Of a stretch of 13,650 bases of DNA, positions 6,763 through 12,583 are shown piece by piece. The DNA is taken from assembly GCA_002451275.1 (NCBI GenBank), contig DKBS01000025.1, forward strand, positions 3,205 to 16,854, written 5' to 3'. The translations under genes and the position numbers were made by a program. Below the pieces are notes generated by a model that was not told where the DNA came from, ran no database searches, and saw nothing but the letters and a program-made list of their open reading frames with translations. Position 1 is the stretch's first letter. Each line of letters begins with the position of its first letter. This DNA is from Planctomycetaceae bacterium UBA6894. Lineage in GTDB: Bacteria; Planctomycetota; Planctomycetia; Gemmatales; Gemmataceae.

Positions 6763-7365
6763 TCAGTCATCCCGGCGACTAATCCAGTATGCCGGATGCG
6801 CCGCATGGATCAATTGGTGCCCGGTCACCCCGCACCAGGCCGGAATGTCCTCCGGGGCGCTGGGATCCCTGGCGGTCAATTTAAGGATTTCCCCCGGTGA
6901 CAGCGCGCGCATCTTGCCCCGCAAGGGAAGGAGGAGGTCGCCGCAGCCGAGGTCCCCGGCGTCCCAGTCCGAATGGTGGGTGGGTTCCGTGTCCAGCCGG
7001 GCACCCACAGCGGCCGGAGTCTGTTTTTCCGCGGGGCCCACAAACCGGCAGGCAGGCTCGTCCGCGGAAACCTGCTCCCATGCGGCCCGGTAACAGTGGC
7101 GGCGGCGGATGTAGGCATCGAGATTTTGCCGGAGGGTGGCGGAGTCCAGACGAAGCGAAACGGCCAGGCAGGAAGTGCAACGGGGGGGCACGGCGCCCGC
7201 ACCGGCCCGGCTGTGCAGAAGTTCATGGCCGCACAGCGGTTTTGAGCACCCCGCGCAACGGGCCGGGATTTGTTGCTCCAGCCAGTTCAGGAGCAGCGCG
7301 GGGCTTTCTTTGCCATCCGGCTCTTCGGCCGATTCGGAAAAATTGTCGGGGAATCGCGCGTGCAT
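6763..7365 (-). CDS. Zinc-ribbon protein with C-terminal TusA-like sulfur-carrier domain
   Basis: A 200-residue protein. The N-terminal part has two CxxC pairs (C37/C40 in RCAGCSK, C63/C66 in RCTSCLA), consistent with a zinc ribbon or another metal site. A helical middle (LRQNLDAYIRRRHCYRAAW) follows. Residues 135-200 are a TusA/SirA-like domain (DAGDLGCGDLLLPLR, then LSPGEILKLTARDPSAPEDIPAWC), with C141 at the sulfur-carrier position and Gly in place of the usual Pro after it. The same substitution occurs in the TusA-like domain of the third operon gene. The ATG at 7365 is the only usable start, since an in-frame stop lies 12 codons before it; no clear Shine-Dalgarno is visible. It is the first gene of the sulfur operon and divergent from the DUF3109 gene, so its promoter must lie in 7366-7474. 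The TusA-like call is good; the zinc-ribbon call is from cysteine spacing only. Confidence 0.8.
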   Translation of the reverse strand: MHARFPDNFSESAEEPDGKESPALLLNWLEQQIPARCAGCSKPLCGHELLHSRAGAGAVPPRCTSCLAVSLRLDSATLRQNLDAYIRRRHCYRAAWEQVSADEPACRFVGPAEKQTPAAVGARLDTEPTHHSDWDAGDLGCGDLLLPLRGKMRALSPGEILKLTARDPSAPEDIPAWCGVTGHQLIHAAHPAYWISRRDD

Positions 7366-7474
7366 GGGTTGTTTGCGGTGCGCCGCATTCCTAAGCCATC
7401 AGGGCCCACTCGGGATTTCCGGCGTCATCACTTAGCGCCTGTCATCCCGGTTCAAATGTAACAGGAAAGCGCCC

Positions 7475-8074
7475 ATGTCCATCCACACCCACCCGCAAGC
7501 AGGGGAGAAACCCACCCCCCGGTTACCCCTGCAACTTGTCAATGCGGCAACCGCGCGGTTTGAGTGCACCTACGGTCGCGGGTGCGAAGGGGTGTGCTGC
7601 AGCAACAGCACCCCGCCGGTGGATCCAGGCAAACAGTCCCTCATCAATGGCATCCTCCCACGGGTTTTGCCACTCCTGCGACCCGGTGCCCGGGCTCTGG
7701 TTGAGGGGGTGGGCTACATCGACCCCGACGAAGTCCATGAAGGAAACCCATCCATCCGGGTCGAGTCCGAATGGTGCGTCTTTTTCAACAAGGGTTGCGT
7801 GCTGCACCAACTGGGCATGGAACATGGTGATTCTACTATATATAAACCTGTAGCTTGCTATTTATTTCCGATAGATCGTGACTCCCACGGGCGCTGGTAT
7901 ATCCGCCAGCACGGGGTGGATGAGGAGCAATGGACTGAATTGTTCTGTCTGGCTGGAACCCCTGATCTGCCCCTGGCTGTGGATACCCTTGGATTTGAGA
8001 TGGAAATGGCGGCCCGGGAGGATGCCCGGCAGAGGTTGGAAGAGGCTGAAAAAGGCCCGGTTTCCGAAGTCTGA
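7475..8074 (+). CDS. DUF3109/YkgJ-type cysteine-cluster protein
   Basis: A 199-residue protein with the cysteine pattern of DUF3109 and related YkgJ-like putative metal-binding proteins: C31, C37, C41 and C42 (FECTYGRGCEGVCC), C101 and C108 (EWCVFFNKGCVLH), C128 (IYKPVACYLFPI) and C158 (ELFCLAG). These families are predicted to bind zinc or an iron-sulfur cluster; no reaction is established. The ATG at 7475 is preceded by AGGAAA at reasonable spacing. No signal peptide or membrane segment. Codons for residues 119-134 are strikingly AT-rich, with ATA, TTA, GTA and AAA, unlike the rest of the gene, and they encode the conserved IYKPVACYLFPI segment. It is divergent from the sulfur operon with 109 bp between the starts, so a shared control region is possible. 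Confidence 0.85.
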   Translation: MSIHTHPQAGEKPTPRLPLQLVNAATARFECTYGRGCEGVCCSNSTPPVDPGKQSLINGILPRVLPLLRPGARALVEGVGYIDPDEVHEGNPSIRVESEWCVFFNKGCVLHQLGMEHGDSTIYKPVACYLFPIDRDSHGRWYIRQHGVDEEQWTELFCLAGTPDLPLAVDTLGFEMEMAAREDARQRLEEAEKGPVSEV

Positions 8075-8101
8075 CCAGGCTTTGGATAGGCCCGGTTTTC
8101 G
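8053..8101. repeat. Short direct repeat before the STAS promoter
   Basis: Two copies of AGGCCCGGTTTCCG / AGGCCCGGTTTTCG (8053-8066 and 8088-8101), 14 nt with one mismatch, spaced 35 nt centre to centre. The first is at the end of the DUF3109 gene, the second directly abuts a TTGACA box. It could be an activator site or chance. Confidence 0.3.
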
Positions 8102-8102
8102 C

Positions 8103-8130
8103 TTGACACCCAAAACCCTGCATTTAGCAT
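8103..8130 (+). promoter_or_regulatory. Candidate sigma-70-type promoter for the STAS/ATPase/MutS unit
   Basis: A perfect -35 box TTGACA at 8103-8108, then 16 nt, then TAGCAT at 8125-8130 (4 of 6 to TATAAT). It lies about 100 nt before the STAS start, in a locally AT-rich stretch. No experimental support; the position and the consensus -35 box make it plausible. Confidence 0.45.
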
Positions 8131-8196
8131 TTGGTTAGGGAATTGGCTGATGTTCCGGTATTATCGTTTTATCATTTGAATTTTTGGATAACCAAG

Positions 8197-8218
8197 CCCC
8201 AACGGGGCCCCGATGGGG
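8197..8218 (+). promoter_or_regulatory. Leader with tandem C4/G4 hairpins covering the STAS ribosome-binding site
   Basis: CCCC (8197-8200), AAC, GGGG (8204-8207), CCCC (8208-8211), GAT, GGGG (8215-8218). The last G-block is part of the Shine-Dalgarno GGGGAG before the ATG at 8227. It can form two small adjacent hairpins, or pair the first C-block with the last G-block, so the ribosome-binding site may be masked. Stems are short and loops tight, so this is speculative. Confidence 0.3.
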
Positions 8219-8226
8219 AGAGATGC

Positions 8227-8592
8227 ATGTCTGGCCAACCGCGCAAGCGCCGACTGGAAGTGGAAGATGCCGGCGACGTGACCGTCGTCAACTTCGTGGA
8301 CAAGAAGATCCTCGAGGAGCAAAGCATCCAAACCATCGGTGATCAGCTTTTCGAACTGGTCGATGGCGAGGGCCGAAAGAAGCTGGTCCTGAATTTCAGT
8401 AATGTCGAGTACCTTTCCAGCGCCGCCCTGGGAAAAATCATCGCCCTGAACAACCGCGTGAAGAAGGCTGGTGGCAAGCTGGCCCTGTGCAAGATCAAGC
8501 CTGACATCAAGGACGTTTTCGTCATCACCAAGCTCGACAAGATCATCAAGATCGTCGATGACGAGCAGACTGCCATCCAGTCGGTTTCCTGA
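8227..8592 (+). CDS. STAS-domain anti-anti-sigma factor (SpoIIAA/RsbV-like)
   Basis: A single STAS domain of 121 residues. VEYLSSAALGKII (residues 60-72) matches the SpoIIAA/RsbV phosphorylation loop; S65 aligns with the regulatory Ser, although the preceding Asp of the classic D-S-S-G is Ser here. In partner switching, the unphosphorylated protein sequesters an RsbW-like kinase and frees a sigma factor or another target. The next gene encodes such an ATPase. The ATG at 8227 is chosen for its strong GGGGAGAG ribosome-binding site and because the domain starts soon after; an in-frame TTG at 8131 would add 32 residues overlapping promoter-like and hairpin sequence. Unusually rich in Lys and Ile toward the C-terminus. 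The actual target of the switch is not visible here. Confidence 0.9.
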   Translation: MSGQPRKRRLEVEDAGDVTVVNFVDKKILEEQSIQTIGDQLFELVDGEGRKKLVLNFSNVEYLSSAALGKIIALNNRVKKAGGKLALCKIKPDIKDVFVITKLDKIIKIVDDEQTAIQSVS

Positions 8593-8656
8593 GCCTCTGG
8601 CGATCGTGGTTGGGTAACTGGGACAAGGCTATTTCTTGACCTGCTTCCCCGCTCCA

Positions 8657-8685
8657 GCCCCCTCCCATGGGGGCCTACATTTTTT
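8657..8685 (+). terminator. Weak terminator or attenuator between STAS and ATPase genes
   Basis: Stem GCCCCC (8657-8662) / GGGGGC (8669-8674) with loop TCCCAT, then five other bases and six T (8680-8685). The gap before the T-run makes it weaker than a textbook terminator. It could lower expression of the ATPase and mutS relative to the STAS gene. Confidence 0.4.
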
Positions 8686-8738
8686 AGGGCGATACCAAGA
8701 ACCGCGGGCCATTCTGGCCCCGTCAAAGCGCGGTGCAC

Positions 8739-9179
8739 ATGAGCGAAAAGGCTCCCCACCCTGAACCGGTGGGCAAGGATGTGGTGAAGCTGCCCAGCAG
8801 TCCGGGTCATGCCCGGGAGCTGCAGGACCGTATTGAGGCCCTGCTTGTTCAGACAATCGCCACCGATCGCGACCGTTTCTGCGTGCGCCTGGCGCTGGAA
8901 GAAGCTCTGGTCAACGCGATCAAGCATGGCAACCAGATGGACCCCGGTAAATCCGTGACCGTGCGGTTCCAGGTTTTCAAGGATCACGCCGAGTTCCACA
9001 TCACAGACGAGGGGCCCGGCTTCGACCCCGACGATCTGCCCGATCCCACGGACATCGAGAATCTCGAACGGCCCTGCGGCCGTGGAGTCATGCTGATCCG
9101 CCATTACATGCATGAGGTCGAGTATTTTGCCCCCGGCAACGCGGTGCTGATGCGCCGGTTTTTCCAAAAGGCTCCTTGA
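8739..9179 (+). CDS. RsbW-like ATP-binding protein (HATPase_c_2 anti-sigma/serine kinase family)
   Basis: A 146-residue GHKL ATPase of the RsbW/SpoIIAB type. Motifs in order: N-box LALEEALVNAIKHGN (E55, N59), G1 box DEGPGFDPDDLPDP (D90-G94), and G2 box CGRGVMLI (G114-G116). Such proteins bind ATP, phosphorylate a STAS antagonist on Ser and bind a sigma factor or other partner, all in the cytoplasm. The STAS gene 146 nt upstream is the obvious partner. The ATG at 8739 is chosen; a GTG at 8733 would add two residues and cannot be excluded, and no strong Shine-Dalgarno helps decide. The mutS gene follows 26 nt after the stop on the same strand, which suggests co-transcription. No sigma factor sits in this unit; the nearest is after mutS. 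Confidence 0.9.
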   Translation: MSEKAPHPEPVGKDVVKLPSSPGHARELQDRIEALLVQTIATDRDRFCVRLALEEALVNAIKHGNQMDPGKSVTVRFQVFKDHAEFHITDEGPGFDPDDLPDPTDIENLERPCGRGVMLIRHYMHEVEYFAPGNAVLMRRFFQKAP

Positions 9180-9205
9180 GCGCGTCCTGACGCGACCCAA
9201 TTCCC

Positions 9206-11824
9206 ATGACCACGCCGATGATGCGGCAGTACCGGGAGGCCAAAGACAGCCACCCGGGCATGCTTCTTTTTTTTCGCATGGGTGACTTTTACGAGTTGTT
9301 TGAGGATGACGCGGTCCAGGCGGCCTCCCTCCTGCAACTCACCCTCACCAGTCGGGACGGGTCGATGCCCATGGCGGGTTTCCCGCACATGCAGCTCGAT
9401 ACCTACCTCCGCCGCCTTCTGCAGGCGGGGCTGCGCGTCGCGGTCTGCGAGCAGGTGGAGGATGCGGCCCAGGCTAAGGGCCTGGTTCGCCGCGAGGTGA
9501 CCCGCGTGGTCACGCCCGGCACGCTGACCGAAGACGATCTCCTCGAGCCGCGTTCCAGCAACCGTCTGCTGGCCCTGGCTCCGGCTTCAGGGGGCAGGGT
9601 GGGCCTGGCTTGGGTGGATGTCGCCCAGGGGACCATCCGACTGGCGGAAATGGACAGGGCTGGCGCAATCGACCTGATCGGCCTGCTTGATCCCGCCGAG
9701 GTGCTGGTACCCGATAATGCGGCCGGTCGAACCGAGGCGCTCGCCCTGGGGGTGCGGGACGACCGGCTCACCCGCCGGCCGGACTGGCAGTTTGAACGCG
9801 AGGCGGCCCGGCAGGCGTTGCGGGAACGGTTTAGCGTGACCACTGTCGCCGGCTTCGGTGTGGAGGAAGACTCGGTGGGGGTCACCGGGGCGGGCGCCTT
9901 GGTTGCCTACCTGCGGGAGACGCTTCCAGCCGGTCAGGCCCATCTCGAACTGAAACCCTACGAGACGGGTGAACTGGTCCGCATGGACGAGGCCGTCGCG
10001 CGGGGCCTGGAACTGGTGCGAGCCGGCACTCGTGAGGGAAGGGAAGGGTCGTTGTGGGAGGCCATCGACCGCACCCGCACGGCCATGGGCGCGCGCCTGA
10101 CGCGTGACTGGTTGCTGGCACCCCTCGCCGGTCGTGGCGCTGTTTCCGCCCGGCATGACGCGGTGGAAGCTTTGCTGGCGGATGATGGCGCACGCGAATC
10201 CCTGCGCTCGCGATTGAAGGAGATCGGTGACCTGGAGCGGGTGGCCGCCCGCGCTGGATCACTGCGCGCCAGCCCGCGCGATCTGGCTGCGGTCCGCCGG
10301 GCGCTGACGCTGGCGCCCGAGGTGCTGTCGATTCTGGCCGTCGAGGGGTTGGCTGGCTCGCTTGCTCCGCAGGCTGGCCGTATCGACACCTGCCCTGAAC
10401 TGGCGGAATTGCTCAGTCTGGGCCTGGCGGATGACCCACCCGCCCAGCCGGGGGAGGGCTTGGTGATCCGTCCCGGATTCGACCCGGAGATCGATGAGCT
10501 GCGAGCCGCGCGGGAAGGCGGCAAGGAGTGGCTTGCCCGTTACCAGGCGTCCGAGATTACCCGCACCGGGATCCCCAGCCTGAAGGTGGGATACAACTCC
10601 GTTTTCGGTTATTTCATCGAGATCACCCACGCCAACACCGGCAAGGTGCCGCCCGATTACCATCGCCGTCAAACCCTCAAGAACGCCGAACGCTATATCA
10701 CCCCTGAACTGAAAAACCACGAGGAAAAAGTCCTGGGCGCCGAGGAGCGCATCAAGGCCCGCGAGTTGGAGTTGTTCGGGCAGATGCGCCAGATGGCCTT
10801 GAACCACGCCGCCCGTCTGCGCAACACCGCCGGGGCCCTGGCGGAACTGGACGCGCTGGCGGGTTTCGCCGAGTTTTCCCGCGAGCGCGGCTGTGTGCGG
10901 CCAGAACTGCTGTCGGAGGATTGTCCATCAATCCTGGAGGTCACCGAGGGGCGCCATCCGGTGCTGGAGGGGCTGTTGCCCGGCGGAACCCTGGTGCCCA
11001 ACGACCTTCGCCTGGGACCCGATCACGGCATGCTGCTGCTGATCACCGGGCCGAATATGGGTGGTAAAAGTGTTTATTTGCGCCAGGCCGGCCTGATGGT
11101 GGTCCTGGCGCAGGCCGGCTGCTTTGTTCCCGCCAAATCCTGCCGGTTGGCGCTGGTGGACCGTGTCTTCACGCGCATCGGCGCCGGGGACGATCTCAAC
11201 CGCGCCAGAAGCACCTTCATGGCCGAGATGATCGAGACGGCATCCATCCTGAACGGCGCCACCGCCCGTTCCCTTGTCCTGCTCGATGAGATCGGCCGGG
11301 GCACCAGCACCTACGACGGGGTGAGTTTGGCTTGGGCCATTTGCGAGGACCTGCACGAACGCGTGGGTTGCCGTACCCTGTGCGCCACGCACTACCACGA
11401 GTTGGCCCAGTTGGCGGAGCGCATGCCGCGCGCCCGCGCCCTGCGTGTGGAGGTGCGGGAAACCGCCAAGGAGGTCCTGTTCCTGTACCGCATGCAGCCT
11501 GGCAGCACTGACAAAAGCTACGGGATCCATGTGGCGGCCCGCGCCGGGGTTCCTCAGGCGGTGGTCAGCCGGGCCCGGGTGCTGCTGGAGGAATTGGAAA
11601 GGGCCTACCGGTCCGGAAATCAGGCCGGCCCGTCCGGAAAGGCGGTCCCAGCCGAACCGCCCCAGACTGTCATCCGCAATCCCAGGCTGATCCAGTCCAG
11701 CCTGTTCGCCAACACCGAGGATCCGGTGCTGGAGGAACTCCGGGCCCTGGACCTTTCCAGGGTCAGTCCGGCCGAGGCTTTGGAGTTGCTTGCACGCTGG
11801 CGGCGGGAGTTGGGTGGCAAATAG
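9206..11824 (+). CDS. mutS: DNA mismatch repair protein MutS
   Basis: Full-length MutS of 872 residues, close to the usual 850-900. It recognises base mismatches and small loops and then uses ATP to recruit MutL. The mismatch-reading Phe-x-Glu motif is present at residues 28-30 (RMGDFYELF). Connector, lever and clamp regions follow, and the C-terminal ABC-type ATPase has Walker A GPNMGGKS at 615-622, Walker B with D694-E695 (LVLLDEIGRGTSTYDG), and a downstream ATHYHEL His motif. The C-terminal tail (SSLFANTEDPVLEELRALDL) also matches family members. The ATG at 9206 fits the conserved start (TPMMRQYREAK), but no Shine-Dalgarno is visible; the gene begins 26 nt after the RsbW-like stop and may rely on coupling. 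No frameshift or missing catalytic residue. Identification is near certain. Confidence 0.98.
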   Translation: MTTPMMRQYREAKDSHPGMLLFFRMGDFYELFEDDAVQAASLLQLTLTSRDGSMPMAGFPHMQLDTYLRRLLQAGLRVAVCEQVEDAAQAKGLVRREVTRVVTPGTLTEDDLLEPRSSNRLLALAPASGGRVGLAWVDVAQGTIRLAEMDRAGAIDLIGLLDPAEVLVPDNAAGRTEALALGVRDDRLTRRPDWQFEREAARQALRERFSVTTVAGFGVEEDSVGVTGAGALVAYLRETLPAGQAHLELKPYETGELVRMDEAVARGLELVRAGTREGREGSLWEAIDRTRTAMGARLTRDWLLAPLAGRGAVSARHDAVEALLADDGARESLRSRLKEIGDLERVAARAGSLRASPRDLAAVRRALTLAPEVLSILAVEGLAGSLAPQAGRIDTCPELAELLSLGLADDPPAQPGEGLVIRPGFDPEIDELRAAREGGKEWLARYQASEITRTGIPSLKVGYNSVFGYFIEITHANTGKVPPDYHRRQTLKNAERYITPELKNHEEKVLGAEERIKARELELFGQMRQMALNHAARLRNTAGALAELDALAGFAEFSRERGCVRPELLSEDCPSILEVTEGRHPVLEGLLPGGTLVPNDLRLGPDHGMLLLITGPNMGGKSVYLRQAGLMVVLAQAGCFVPAKSCRLALVDRVFTRIGAGDDLNRARSTFMAEMIETASILNGATARSLVLLDEIGRGTSTYDGVSLAWAICEDLHERVGCRTLCATHYHELAQLAERMPRARALRVEVRETAKEVLFLYRMQPGSTDKSYGIHVAARAGVPQAVVSRARVLLEELERAYRSGNQAGPSGKAVPAEPPQTVIRNPRLIQSSLFANTEDPVLEELRALDLSRVSPAEALELLARWRRELGGK

Positions 11825-11897
11825 ATTACGGCCCCTTTGGTGATCCATAGCCGTCCTTCTGTTTCGGGCTTTTGGCAGGTTGGATAGACTAAGTTTT

Positions 11898-11906
11898 GGT
11901 ATAATT
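11898..11906 (+). promoter_or_regulatory. Extended -10 promoter of the sigma factor gene
   Basis: TGGTATAAT is a perfect extended -10 (TGn plus TATAAT). No good -35 box lies at 16-18 nt, as expected for extended -10 promoters. It is 45 nt before the ATG at 11951, predicting a transcript start near 11913 and a leader of about 38 nt, in an AT-rich patch of an otherwise GC-rich region. Confidence 0.6.
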
Positions 11907-11950
11907 GCTTGCGGATTTGCCCCGCCTTTAGATGTTGATCCATCCCCGCC

Positions 11951-12583
11951 ATGCCCGAATTGCCCCCCGGTGATACGGAAATCCAACTGAGTCTGCTCAT
12001 TGAGCGGGCGAACCAGGGAGACCCATCCGCGCGTGACGAGTTGATGGTCCACGCCTGTGAGCGCCTGCGCCGGCTCACCCGGAAGATGTTCCACGGCTAT
12101 CCTGCGCTGAGGCGTTGGGAGGAAACCGACGATGTCTTCCAGAATGCCATGTTGCGGCTGCATCGGGCCCTGGGAGCCATGCGCATCGGCTCGGCTCGCC
12201 ATTTTTTCAATTTGGCGGCCCAGCAAATTCGCTGGGAATTGCTCGACTTGGCCAAACACCACTTCGGCCCCACCTGCGCGGGTGCCAATCATCATTCTGA
12301 CGGGGTAGCCCCTGAGGAAAACGGTGGAAAACTGCACAGCCGGGCCGAGGAACCGGAAGACCTGACGGACTGGGTGGAGTTCCACGCCCGGGTGGAAAAA
12401 TTGCCCGAGGATGAACGCGAGGCAGTCAACCTTATTTTCTACGAGGGGCTGGGTCAAACCGAGGCCGCGTCCCTTTTGGGCGTTTCCGTTCGTACTTTAA
12501 AAAGGCGCTGGCAAAGCGCCCGGTTCCACTTGTACGAGGCGGTTCATCATGAGCGGGAGCAATCTGACACCAGCCGAGCATGA
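11951..12583 (+). CDS. ECF-type RNA polymerase sigma factor (planctomycete type)
   Basis: A 210-residue two-domain sigma-70 family protein. Region 2 spans about 12-105, with the -10-recognition helix ETDDVFQNAMLRLHRAL (DDVFQ at 60-64). A linker rich in charged residues leads to region 4, where LPEDEREAVNLIFYEGLGQTEAA and LGVSVRTLKRRW (about 169-191) form the helix-turn-helix that contacts the -35 element. ECF factors direct RNA polymerase to stress- or signal-specific promoters. No anti-sigma gene is adjacent; instead a Ser/Thr kinase gene overlaps the 3' end by 35 nt, a layout known for sigma/kinase pairs in Planctomycetes in which the kinase probably controls the sigma factor. The ATG at 11951 lacks a clear Shine-Dalgarno but follows an extended -10 promoter. 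Confidence 0.9.
   Translation: MPELPPGDTEIQLSLLIERANQGDPSARDELMVHACERLRRLTRKMFHGYPALRRWEETDDVFQNAMLRLHRALGAMRIGSARHFFNLAAQQIRWELLDLAKHHFGPTCAGANHHSDGVAPEENGGKLHSRAEEPEDLTDWVEFHARVEKLPEDEREAVNLIFYEGLGQTEAASLLGVSVRTLKRRWQSARFHLYEAVHHEREQSDTSRA

Noticed and set aside
6257..7093. 278-codon plus-strand frame across the sulfur operon
   Set aside because: Overlaps three minus-strand genes with clear domains; no domain of its own.
8131..8226. TTG-initiated extension of the STAS protein
   Set aside because: The ATG at 8227 has a strong ribosome-binding site, and the extension overlaps promoter and hairpin sequence.
10928..12457. 509-codon minus-strand frame across the mutS end and sigma factor gene
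   Set aside because: Shadow of two well-supported plus-strand genes, and it spans a promoter-containing intergenic gap.
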